Below, piece after piece: positions 1-6,002 of a stretch of DNA of 7,866 nt (the stretch's first letter is position 1; each line of letters opens with the position of its first letter). This DNA comes from CAYVFC01 sp964450715. Lineage in GTDB: Bacteria; Myxococcota_A; Polyangia; Polyangiales; JAFGIB01. A model generated the notes under the pieces. It was not told where the DNA came from. It saw only the letters and a list, made by a program, of their open reading frames with translations, and did not search any database. The translations under genes and the position numbers were made by a program. The stretch is from NCBI GenBank assembly GCA_964450715.1, contig CAYVFC010000229.1, forward strand, positions 1-7,866, written 5' to 3'.

Positions 1-246
1 TGCCGCTCGCACCTCCTCGAAATATCCCCAATATTCCTCGTCGTCGCGCCTTGCATCCGGGGCCGTCGCGCTCCGAAACCTGATCGAGTTATTTTGTCAC
101 GGACGCTAAATGGATCATCCGTAACTCGAAAAAACCCCTCCGTAGCAGGTACTCGGCTGATTCGTATGATCGTTACCCGCGACCCCAAGGGGCGCATCGA
201 TGACCGGGCGTACTTTACGACGGATGCCAAGCTGGGCGTCGATAGA
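1..246. other. Gene-poor left edge
   Basis: No confident gene is visible here. Short open frames exist on both strands, but none has a start codon with a ribosome binding site. On the minus strand, from about 54 down to 1, one frame reads as a protein-like acidic/aromatic peptide (DDEEYWGYFEEVRAA) with no ATG, GTG or TTG before an upstream stop. The same strand carries a near-perfect anti-SD complement, AGGAGGTG, at 17-10. A minus-strand gene could therefore begin at or just beyond the left edge, but this cannot be settled from the window. Confidence 0.3.
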
Positions 247-432
247 ATCGCTCATGGGTGCGGTCCCGAAAAGGGGCCAATCGGCGTAACCGATCGAAAT
301 CATAGAGGAATTCAGGAAGGCTAAAACGTACGAGTTTTCGGGATACAGGCGACAAAAAACGGCGTTTTCCGCGGAATTATGCGTAGTTACGAACCGTGTT
401 GGCCCCTTTTCGGGATCGCGCCCATCGCTCAT
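247..432. mobile_element. MITE-like element with 9-bp target duplication
   Basis: Two inverted arms, 254-280 and 399-425, match at 25 of 27 positions when one is reverse-complemented. Both share the core CCCGAAAAGGGGCCAA. The perfect 9-bp direct repeat ATCGCTCAT lies at both outer edges (247-255 and 424-432), as expected of a target-site duplication, so the element proper is about 168 bp (256-423). The interior of about 118 bp encodes nothing convincing and contains small A/T-stemmed hairpins (around 331-346 and 355-368). This is the signature of a miniature inverted-repeat transposable element, moved in trans by a transposase not encoded here. A 9-bp duplication fits several insertion-sequence families, and I cannot assign one. 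The alternative is a structured RNA or REP-like palindrome, but the abutting direct repeats argue for transposition. Confidence 0.62.
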
Positions 433-462
433 CTGTTTTCGTTTGGCTGGAGCCAGGAGAAG

Positions 463-639
463 ATGCATCGGAACGTCAAGCAGTACCTCGGGCTGGAAGA
501 TCCCCAGAATGGCTGGTGGCGTAGAGCCGCGAGCAAGCGCTGCGACAAGAGAGCTGAACGCTTTTTCGGTAAAGCCAGTAAATACCCGGGCTCGCCCAAA
601 ATCCAGCAACGCCGGCAGGACCTGCTATGCGCCGCCTGA
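463..639 (+). CDS. Doubtful small basic protein, 58 aa
   Basis: The ORF starts at ATG 463 with AGGAGA at 455-460, a spacing slightly shorter than ideal, and ends at TGA 637-639. The peptide begins MHRNVKQYLGLEDPQNGWW and continues as a Lys/Arg-rich stretch with two Cys. It has no signal peptide or membrane segment. Third codon positions are G/C-rich in the first half and less so later. I recognise no family. It lies just beyond the MITE-like element, and the open frame extends upstream into that element (to 379), so the visible ORF may be the intact part of something disrupted, or chance. The reverse strand is also open across the same bases, which lowers confidence. Confidence 0.28.
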   Translation: MHRNVKQYLGLEDPQNGWWRRAASKRCDKRAERFFGKASKYPGSPKIQQRRQDLLCAA

Positions 640-770
640 AAAATGGCGAGACTCTAGCTTAGGTTACGGTATAAGGTTTCCACGGCGCGCAACTCGAGGA
701 GGCGAACCGGGTGTTGACGAGAGGCGTCTGGTCGAGCTGTGCTGCACGTTCTTATCGATGGGAGGAAGAG

Positions 771-2186
771 ATGCGAATCACCGCGGTACTGGTAGCAGTC
801 CTGTTCTGCTCTACGGCGTGCGGGGGGGCCCCCGCACCCGCTCCCCAATGCCCCGCGCAACCGTTGGCGGGCGATACGGGGGGCGAGCGCGCTGACGAGG
901 GACGCGGGGCGCAGGAGTCGCTGCTCGAATACGTGCCGCACGATGCGATGGCCGCGGTGATCATGCGGCGCAACCTGCTGGACTCGATGTTGGAATTCAT
1001 CCGGACCGACCCTCAGCTCGACGCCGATCTCGGCAGGTACATCGTCGACCGGCTCGGTTTCGACCTGACCGACACCGAGGGACTGGTGGGGTTCGCCTTT
1101 GACGAGTCCATCGGGCTTTTTCTCCGCATCGACGACCCCGGCCTACCGCGCGGCATCGTGCAGGAGAAGGTCCAGGGGAGCGGCGTCACCAAGCTGCTCG
1201 TCGATGACGAGCTGTACGCGGCCAGGCTTCCGCGGGGCGTGATAGTCGGTGGACGCGAGGCGGTTCTGAAAGCCCTGGCGCCCCCGCCGGCACAAGAGCC
1301 GGCGTCGGGCATCGTCGCCACCTTGCGCGGAATCGACGATCAGGCCGCAGCACCCCTGGACCTGCTGGGCGGCGTCGTCGACCTGGACAAAGCCCTGTCG
1401 GAAGAGGGGTTCAAGGAGATGGGCGTTCAACTCGACCGCATCGTGTTTTCCGTCGATCGGGAGCGGCAAATATTCGCCCAAATATTCGGCAGTCGCGAGA
1501 GCCTGGAAAAGGTCAAGGCGATATACGAGGTCTTCATGGCCGCCACTTTGAGCGAGCTAGCGCAGAAGAAAGCGGCGAGCGAGAGGACGAGCGAGACCGG
1601 CGAGGCGCTCGGCCTGATCGTCGGCTACCACACACTTCGGCGGCTGAAGGACAGCCTGGTGATCGAGATGCAGCCGGGCGCGATGTCGGCGAGCTTCTCC
1701 TTTCAGGAGCTTCCCATGCAAGGGAACACCGGCTTGCTGGGCGTGGCGGCCGCGCTGGCGGTTCCGGCCTTCGTCGGATACGTGAGGCGCGCCAAGACCG
1801 AAGAGGCGAAGGACAACCTGAACCGTCTATACGAAACGCTCGCCGGCTACCACAAGCGCAACAAGCGGCGAGCGCGCCGTCTGCACATCGAGATGACCCC
1901 CGAAGCGGTGCCCTGCGGCGATGAACCCAGGCCGTTCAGCGCCGACGACCTCAAGCGGTGGGCGAAGATCGGCTTCGTGCCGGAAGGCAAAGGGCTGTTC
2001 GCCTACGAGGTGGGCCGGCCCAGGGATTTCCAAGGCGACTACGGAAAGGCGGTTTTGGTCCTGCGCGCTTACGGCGATCTCGACTGCGACGGCACCCGCT
2101 CCACCTTCGAGCTATTGCTAGAAGAGGACGAGAAAGGCAACCTGGTCCGCGCTCAACAGTTCAATATTCTCGACGAGACCGAATAG
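771..2186 (+). CDS. Lipoprotein-like protein with C-terminal type IV pilin-like module
   Basis: The protein is 471 aa and its function is not known. ATG 771 follows GGAGGAAGAG directly and gives a clean signal sequence (hydrophobic residues 5-12), with C17 as probable lipidated residue. The lipobox STAC is non-canonical at -3. GTG 711, in frame with GAGGAGG at 696-702, would add a 20-residue N-region containing WEEE and is less likely. After an Ala/Pro/Gly-rich spacer (18-45), residues about 50-310 form an alpha/beta domain I do not recognise. Residues 321-338 are hydrophobic and align with the second half of a type IV pilin N-terminal helix (LLGVAAALAVPAF against the usual IIGILAAIAIPAF), followed by basic YVRRAKTEEAK. 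The C-terminal part carries GDLDCDG at 435-441, a variant of the GDLDGDG motif in deltaproteobacterial pilin-like proteins. C382 and C439 could pair. No prepilin-peptidase site (G/FTLIE) is present before the helix. A monomeric envelope protein is more likely than a pilus subunit. Confidence 0.85.
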   Translation: MRITAVLVAVLFCSTACGGAPAPAPQCPAQPLAGDTGGERADEGRGAQESLLEYVPHDAMAAVIMRRNLLDSMLEFIRTDPQLDADLGRYIVDRLGFDLTDTEGLVGFAFDESIGLFLRIDDPGLPRGIVQEKVQGSGVTKLLVDDELYAARLPRGVIVGGREAVLKALAPPPAQEPASGIVATLRGIDDQAAAPLDLLGGVVDLDKALSEEGFKEMGVQLDRIVFSVDRERQIFAQIFGSRESLEKVKAIYEVFMAATLSELAQKKAASERTSETGEALGLIVGYHTLRRLKDSLVIEMQPGAMSASFSFQELPMQGNTGLLGVAAALAVPAFVGYVRRAKTEEAKDNLNRLYETLAGYHKRNKRRARRLHIEMTPEAVPCGDEPRPFSADDLKRWAKIGFVPEGKGLFAYEVGRPRDFQGDYGKAVLVLRAYGDLDCDGTRSTFELLLEEDEKGNLVRAQQFNILDETE

Positions 2187-2311
2187 CTCGCCCCACGGGG
2201 GACCGAGCGACTCGACCGGGCCGCGGCCGGGGTATAGCAGCGACGCTCATCTGGCGCAGCTATCGCCCCCTCGAGGACGGCGGCCCGGGTTTGAAGGTCG
2301 GGACCGTCCGC

Positions 2312-2506
2312 ATGGCCGGCCGCGAGACGCTCCCTCCCCAGCAATTCGCCCGGGTCTATCGAGACGAGCGAGGCAAACCCGACGCCCAGTTCGACTTCGT
2401 CTCCTTTCTCGACGGTAGCGAATGGCTGCAGAGCGTGGTTTTCGCCGACGAGAACGCCTTTTTACGAACCGTCGACCGCGCCAAGTGGGATATCGCGCAG
2501 AGGTAG
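2312..2506 (+). CDS. Small hypothetical protein or 3' gene relic
   Basis: From ATG 2312 this frame gives 64 aa ending at TAG 2504-2506. The sequence looks protein-like, with FARVYRDERGKPDAQFDFVS and SEWLQSVVFADENAF, and has strong G/C preference at third positions. It has no signal peptide, membrane segment or recognised motif. The coding-like signal continues upstream to about 2234 (IWRSYRPLEDGGPGLKVG), where no ATG, GTG or TTG precedes it except TTG 2291. Neither start has a well-placed ribosome binding site. It could be a genuine short gene using TTG or a rare start, or the 3' remnant of a longer gene. It lies 125 bp after the stop of the pilin-like lipoprotein gene on the same strand and could be cotranscribed. 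Confidence 0.42.
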   Translation: MAGRETLPPQQFARVYRDERGKPDAQFDFVSFLDGSEWLQSVVFADENAFLRTVDRAKWDIAQR

Positions 2507-2612
2507 CGCCCATCGGTTGCCGGGCAGCACCTGCAGCGGGGACGGCGCCGAGGTCGTGGCGAGCGTCGCTCCCCGGCAGTGAAACCGCCGTTACCTCTTT
2601 CGCGTAGGCGAT

Positions 2613-2645
2613 GCCGCCGCGACGCGGAAGCGGTGTCGCGCCGGC
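2613..2645. terminator. Hairpin between convergent genes
   Basis: Arms 2613-2623 and 2635-2645 pair over 11 positions with a single C-C mismatch, around an 11-nt loop. It lies 14 bp beyond the stop of the minus-strand lipoprotein gene and about 105 bp beyond the plus-strand ORF ending at 2506, a natural place for a two-way terminator. Neither side has the T-run of an intrinsic terminator, so it may only slow polymerase or protect mRNA ends. Confidence 0.35.
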
Positions 2646-2658
2646 TATCCGTTCCGGA

Positions 2659-4092
2659 TCAGTAGCAGTCTGGCGTTGGATCTCCAGCAGTACCCTGCAG
2701 CACGATCTCGACGACATGGATGTTATACCGGCCGCCGGTCGAATCCTCGAACGCGGTGACCGGTACGGTGATGGTCTGTACCAGCCGGCTGCCGATCGAG
2801 ATGGTGATGGTGTTCAACCCGGAATCGATACCGGACAGGTAGAAGCGGCCGTTGGCCGTCGTATGCTCGGCCAACATCGGGTCGGGCAGACCGGCGTCGT
2901 TGAGATAGTAGATCTGAGCGGTTGTCCCTTCAGCCTCCACGATCGCGCAGTCGATCGGGTATCTCTCGCCCGCTTCCTCGTAGTACACGGCGCCGGACAC
3001 CGCACCGGTGGACAGATCAGAAGGGCCCAGTATGTTATCGATCAGACTGCTAAACGCGGCCGCGTAGGTGTACACGTTGAGGTCCCGTTTGCTCGATTCG
3101 ATATAGTACATATAAGTATCAACCCTCTCCGGTGCGCGGTCGAAGTCGCCGACCGCCAGCAAGCCGATCAGGCCGTCGGGCAGACCGGTCAGAACGAAGG
3201 CACCGTCCGGACCAGACAACGTTTCCAGGCCGAGCGGGGCGCCGGTATCGTTGTCAAGCGCCCGGATGACGACGCCTTCGACGGGCGCTTCGTCGAGGAG
3301 GTTCCGCACAAAGCCGGTGAGCGTGTTGCTACCGCCCCCTGCCGCTGCAGCGGCGCCGCTACCGGCGCTGCCGCCGCTTCCGCTCGTTCCCCCGCTGCCG
3401 CCAATCCCCGAGCTACCGTCCGAACCAGCGCTGCCCGAACCGGCGACGCCGCTTTCCGGGCATTCACAGGGACCGAGCGTTCCGTCGGCCAGGCAGTACT
3501 GGCTGCCGACAGTCCCGTCCGGACAGGTACAGGGAGCGCTGCAGTTGAAAACCGGAGGCGGGATGCCCGGCCGCGACGGCTCGGTGCCCGGCGCCGGTTC
3601 ACTAACCGAAGCCAAACACTGCTCGAAAACGGAGCGTACGGTCTCGCATTCGGGCGCCAGAAAGACCCTCGGCGCGGGCCACAGCTCATCGGCTTCCACC
3701 GCCCGCGCGAACGCGTCCAGCTGCTGCGGCGTGATCTCGGCGCACAGCTCTGGAAAGGCCGTGTTCAGGCAGCGGTTGACGTCGCGTTCCTGCGCTGGGC
3801 TCAGCTCGGCGCACTCGAACAGCGCTACCGTACCGTCGTAGAAATCCTGGTAGCACTCGTCGTAGCTCGAATTCGTCAGCTCCGCGCTACAGCCGTCTTC
3901 GGAACAGCGCGCCACGAAGACGCCACACTCCGAATGGGTTTTGCACAGGGCCTCGGTCGCCAGGTCCGCGGCCTCGGCCGGTGACTTGCCGTATATGTCA
4001 ATATGAAGGCTCTCCCGGCCGCTGTCTTCCCCGTGCGCGGTGTAGCAGCCCGCCGCCAGAACGCAGGCGATTCCCATCCAGGCGATACGCAT
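2659..4092 (-). CDS. Cys-rich modular surface lipoprotein
   Basis: The protein is 477 aa. The signal peptide ends in a canonical lipobox, LAAGC, with C16 as the lipid-modified residue, so it should be anchored in the envelope. Residues 50-159 form a domain with ten Cys (50, 56, 63, 68, 80, 94, 108, 117, 149, 159), enough for five disulfides. Residues 184-211 hold six Cys in a CxCPDGxxGxxxC...CxC unit typical of myxobacterial surface proteins. A Gly/Ser/Ala linker (215-255) follows. Residues about 257-325 look like a carboxypeptidase-regulatory-like beta-sandwich (TGFVRNLLDEAPVEGVVIRA, then GPDGAFVLTGLPDG). A second beta domain, about 360-470, has the same character (TANGRFYLSGIDSG). ATG 4092 is preceded by GAGAGGAGGGG (minus strand, 4106-4096). 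No catalytic residues are evident; adhesion or surface display is the likely role. It has its own promoter. Confidence 0.9.
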   Translation of the reverse strand: MRIAWMGIACVLAAGCYTAHGEDSGRESLHIDIYGKSPAEAADLATEALCKTHSECGVFVARCSEDGCSAELTNSSYDECYQDFYDGTVALFECAELSPAQERDVNRCLNTAFPELCAEITPQQLDAFARAVEADELWPAPRVFLAPECETVRSVFEQCLASVSEPAPGTEPSRPGIPPPVFNCSAPCTCPDGTVGSQYCLADGTLGPCECPESGVAGSGSAGSDGSSGIGGSGGTSGSGGSAGSGAAAAAGGGSNTLTGFVRNLLDEAPVEGVVIRALDNDTGAPLGLETLSGPDGAFVLTGLPDGLIGLLAVGDFDRAPERVDTYMYYIESSKRDLNVYTYAAAFSSLIDNILGPSDLSTGAVSGAVYYEEAGERYPIDCAIVEAEGTTAQIYYLNDAGLPDPMLAEHTTANGRFYLSGIDSGLNTITISIGSRLVQTITVPVTAFEDSTGGRYNIHVVEIVLQGTAGDPTPDCY

Positions 4093-4095
4093 GAA

Positions 4096-4106
4096 CCCCT
4101 CCTCTC
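4096..4106 (-). promoter_or_regulatory. Strong ribosome binding site
   Basis: The purine-only run GAGAGGAGGGG lies 3 bp before ATG 4092 and fixes the start of the Cys-rich lipoprotein. Confidence 0.75.
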
Positions 4107-4115
4107 GTCCGGTAA

Positions 4116-4145
4116 ACTATAGCGCCCCCCGGCCGTACCGGGCAA
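4116..4145 (-). promoter_or_regulatory. Sigma70-like promoter of the Cys-rich lipoprotein
   Basis: On the minus strand, TTGCCC (4145-4140) and TATAGT (4121-4116) are separated by 18 bp, matching -35 and -10 boxes at four positions and five positions of six. The predicted transcript would start near 4109, giving a very short leader that opens with the ribosome binding site. This is by eye only. Confidence 0.45.
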
Positions 4146-4534
4146 GCTCGCGCCGACCTGATCGCCATATCTTAACGTTCCCTCGGTCCGCTTCTCTCAC
4201 GGAAACCCAACCGTCAATCGCGACCGAACCGGCGCATGTCGCAGACCTCGTCGCCGGCAAAGCGCGTATGCGGAGGTGCTCGTACTTTCCCCCTGGATTG
4301 AAGCGCAATTTCGGCTTCGGCGGAGCGGCGCTGGCTTCAAAGAGGCGGTTTTGGCTTTGATGGGGATGGAGCAGCAAAGCGTACGCGGCCGAGCGAATAG
4401 TGCGAGGATGTCCCGTTTTGGGTACTCGCGCTGCAGAGCGACGCTCGGTAGGTAAGAGCGTTAAAAATGGGGGAACCTCTCCGTTGCGCCGGATTCGCCC
4501 TTGATCCGTACGGCCTCGAATGTAGTCTCGGGCT
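4146..4534. other. Divergent intergenic region
   Basis: This gap separates two divergently transcribed lipoprotein genes. Open frames on both strands have uneven codon use and no plausible start site, so I see no gene. Small inverted repeats occur at 4300-4304/4314-4318 (GAAGC/GCTTC), and a nested structure lies at 4389-4448 (separate entry). No clear promoter for the downstream plus-strand gene was found. Confidence 0.5.
4389..4448 (+). promoter_or_regulatory. Nested inverted-repeat structure upstream of lipoprotein gene
   Basis: The outer arms CCGAGCG (4389-4395) and CGCTCGG (4442-4448) are perfect complements. Inside, GCGAG (4402-4406) pairs with CTCGC (4425-4429), enclosing CCC/GGG (4412-4414/4420-4422) around a GTTTT loop. 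A minor GCT/AGC hairpin (4430-4439) completes a possible three-way junction. It ends 86 bp before ATG 4535. It could be a folded 5' leader or a protein-binding site. I recognise no riboswitch class, and GC-rich DNA makes short stems common. Confidence 0.28.
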
Positions 4535-5419
4535 ATGGCACACCGAAGGTATTGTTGCGCGCTATCTCTTCTCGTATTTCTATTCCTGACCGCCTGCGGA
4601 GGAGGAGTAAAGACCGGCCGGATCGGTCAGGCGACCACCTTGCCCACGGGTCAGCCGCGCAGCACGTGCGAACGCGAGCAATGGTACGAGCTGGCGCCGG
4701 CGCGTGTGCGGGCAACGGGCATGGAGGCGGGCTTTAACTACAACACCCATTACTCGCAGCTATGGGAAGGCTACGGCGTTTTTCGCACCAGCGAAAACGA
4801 CCCGGAGGACATCGAGGATCTGTGGCCGGCCATGGAGGAGCCCGAGTTACAGGAGAGGCACCAGGCTTGGATCGACCCGGTCGACGATGCCCACCGCAGC
4901 TCGTTTTACTGGAGCCTCGGGGGCCTGGCCGGGCTGTTCGGGGGCCTGGGCATCGCGGTGGCGGTGTCTGACCAGTCCGGTGGCGCCGCTGCCGCGGCCG
5001 GTATAACCGGAGTGGTCGCCGGTCTGGTCGGCGCAATCGGCGCCCTGGTGGCGCAACCGTCCGGAATCGACCAGCTCAACGCCGACGCCAGGCGCAAGCT
5101 TTTCATACCGGGCGAGGATGACATGAACGCGGTCGCGCGCGGCATCGATCGCGTCAACGGTAAGCGCAGGCATGGCTGCGGAGGCCCGCCGCCGGAGCCG
5201 TACGTTCCCGTCGAGGAGGGCCGAGCGGTGGGGGAAGGCTCCGCGGTCAAGCAAGCCCCTGCGGTCGAAGAAGCCCCTGCGGTCGCCGTACCTCCTACGG
5301 CGTCTGAACCGACCGAGCCTACCCCTGGTCCTGATCCGTCCCCGGATGTTTCGGCGTCGCCGCCAGCATCCCCCGCGGAAGAGCCGGACGGTCAATCCGT
5401 AACCGTTCAGGGGGGGTAG
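4535..5419 (+). CDS. Lipoprotein with glycine-rich hydrophobic pair and Pro-rich tail
   Basis: The protein is 294 aa and I recognise no family. The signal peptide ends in LTAC with C21 as probable lipidated residue, followed by a short Gly stretch. ATG 4535 is the only start that keeps the signal sequence; no good ribosome binding site precedes it. Residues 45-120 are polar and acidic (GYGVFRTSENDPEDIEDLW). Residues 125-145 and 151-173 are two Gly/Ala-rich hydrophobic segments resembling a glycine-zipper helical hairpin that may insert in or associate with a membrane. C45 and C215 could form a disulfide. From about 217 the chain is disordered: residues 229-252 contain a hexapeptide repeat with AV every six residues (231, 237, 243, 249), then Pro/Ser/Glu-rich sequence. 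Such tails often span peptidoglycan or periplasm. Role unknown; it is separated from both neighbours by long gaps. Confidence 0.82.
   Translation: MAHRRYCCALSLLVFLFLTACGGGVKTGRIGQATTLPTGQPRSTCEREQWYELAPARVRATGMEAGFNYNTHYSQLWEGYGVFRTSENDPEDIEDLWPAMEEPELQERHQAWIDPVDDAHRSSFYWSLGGLAGLFGGLGIAVAVSDQSGGAAAAAGITGVVAGLVGAIGALVAQPSGIDQLNADARRKLFIPGEDDMNAVARGIDRVNGKRRHGCGGPPPEPYVPVEEGRAVGEGSAVKQAPAVEEAPAVAVPPTASEPTEPTPGPDPSPDVSASPPASPAEEPDGQSVTVQGG
5253..5285 (+). repeat. Tandem 15-bp repeat, 18-bp period, within lipoprotein gene
   Basis: AAGCCCCTGCGGTCG occurs at 5253-5267 and again at 5271-5285, coding for the last units of an AV-containing hexapeptide array in the disordered tail. Copy number may vary by slippage. 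Confidence 0.7.
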
Positions 5420-5436
5420 TCGGTGTCTGAAACGAC

Positions 5437-5466
5437 GCCGGCCAATGCATCCCGAAATACCGGCGC
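5437..5466 (+). terminator. Weak hairpin after lipoprotein gene
   Basis: CGCCGG (5437-5442) and CCGGCG (5461-5466) could pair across an 18-nt loop, 17 bp past the stop codon. There is no T-run, so function as a terminator is uncertain. Confidence 0.2.
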
Positions 5467-5527
5467 CAGAACTGGGGCAATTCTGTGCAATCACCCCAGC
5501 GTCCTCGGGCCGGTTCGTCATGTACGT

Positions 5528-5710
5528 TAGAAGCCATTTCATAAATAGTTCCCGGCTCAAAATGCCGGACCGAGTATTTCGGAGCGCGGCGATGCGGGAT
5601 GTGGTTCCGCCGAACCGAGGAAATGCGGTGCATTTTCGAGCGTGATGCGGGGCCGCAGACCGCGTCGCCCCGCCCGAAAGACGACGGGAGTATTTATGAA
5701 ATGGCTTCTA
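5528..5710. mobile_element. Second MITE-like element with TA ends
   Basis: A perfect 20-bp inverted repeat bounds this 183-bp stretch: TAGAAGCCATTTC... at 5528-5547 and its exact complement at 5691-5710. The match extends inward by TCCCG with one small indel (5550-5554 on the left, 5685-5689 on the right). Both outer ends are TA, the target dinucleotide duplicated by IS630/Tc1-mariner transposases. That assignment is inference, since any such element carries TA. The interior (5548-5690) has no convincing gene and shows only loose internal symmetry. Each arm, read inward from the opposite side, contains GGGA, a 5-7 bp gap, then ATGAAATGG, so short ORFs beginning MKWLL diverge outward. These look incidental. 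It is unrelated in sequence to the element at 247-432. Confidence 0.47.
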
Positions 5711-5811
5711 GTACAATCCTCACCGGCCCGGCTGGGCGCCGAGCTTTTACGGGCGCCTTGGCCGCCGCGCTGCCCAAGGCCTGAACGCGTACATACCGCA
5801 CGAGGGTGCCA

Positions 5812-5964
5812 CTACTCCGGCGGCGTGGTCTTGCAGCCGAACTTGGCGCTGACCGTATCGCCCGCATCCGGATTCCAAAAAAAATGGAGGCCAATTTCAC
5901 GGCGGCCGGTCGGAAAGGGATGGATCGAAGGGAGGAACCCGTATATACCGATGGCGACGGCCGC
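5812..5964 (-). pseudogene. Possible C-terminal gene relic
   Basis: On the minus strand a 50-codon open frame ends at TAG 5814-5812 and is preceded by TGA at 5967-5965, with no ATG, GTG or TTG between. The peptide looks like a natural C-terminus (GLHFFWNPDAGDT then VSAKFGCKTTPPE), and the last 17 sense codons are almost all G/C-ending. This fits the tail of a gene whose 5' part has been lost. The plus strand is also open here, so chance is possible. I recognise no family. Confidence 0.25.
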
Positions 5965-5991
5965 TCAGGGAGCGGTCGATAATAGTTATTA
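5958..5991 (+). promoter_or_regulatory. Paired inverted repeats upstream of acyl-CoA synthetase
   Basis: CCGCTC-AGG-GAGCGG (5961-5975) forms a perfect 6-bp stem, extendable to 9 with one wobble (5958-5978). It is followed by TAATA-GT-TATTA (5980-5991), a short AT-rich dyad ending 24 bp before ATG 6016. The first could be an attenuator or terminator-like hairpin, the second an operator for a regulator such as a TetR-type fatty-acid repressor. Neither assignment rests on a recognised consensus. Confidence 0.3.
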
Positions 5992-6002
5992 GAAAGACGT
6001 AC

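Larger units (their letters stand above)
5711..6002. other. Gene-poor leader region before acyl-CoA synthetase
   Basis: No intact gene is evident. The stretch contains a 7-bp hairpin (GCCTTGG 5755-5761 with CCAAGGC 5774-5780), an A8 tract at 5877-5884, a possible reverse-strand gene relic (5812-5964), and two inverted repeats near its right end. No convincing -35/-10 pair for the downstream gene could be placed. Confidence 0.45.

Noticed and set aside
22..36. Short AATAT/ATATT hairpin
   Set aside because: Only five A-T pairs; such a stem is expected by chance and has no supporting context.
115..609. 164-codon minus-strand ORF
   Set aside because: It runs straight through the MITE-like element, with both of its inverted arms translated, has mixed codon bias and no ribosome binding site.
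670..675. TATAAG as a -10 box for the pilin-like lipoprotein gene
   Set aside because: No matching -35 box lies 16-18 bp upstream and there is no extended -10 TG.
2611..3984. 457-codon plus-strand ORF antisense to the Cys-rich lipoprotein gene
   Set aside because: It is a shadow frame: the minus-strand protein has a signal peptide, ribosome binding site, promoter and recognisable domains, and GC-rich genes often leave the opposite strand open.
4847..5560. 237-codon minus-strand ORF beginning just after MKWLL
   Set aside because: It is Arg-rich shadow sequence of the glycine-rich lipoprotein gene, and its start lies in the arm of the inverted-repeat element.
5869..5900. T8 tract on the minus strand as an intrinsic terminator
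   Set aside because: The preceding sequence has only a 4-bp GGCC pairing and there is no intact minus-strand gene upstream to terminate.
5642..5992. 116-codon plus-strand ORF before the synthetase
   Set aside because: It starts inside the MITE-like element, is basic and low in structure, and crosses an A8 tract. The MKWLL start with GGGAG is duplicated in the other arm and looks incidental.
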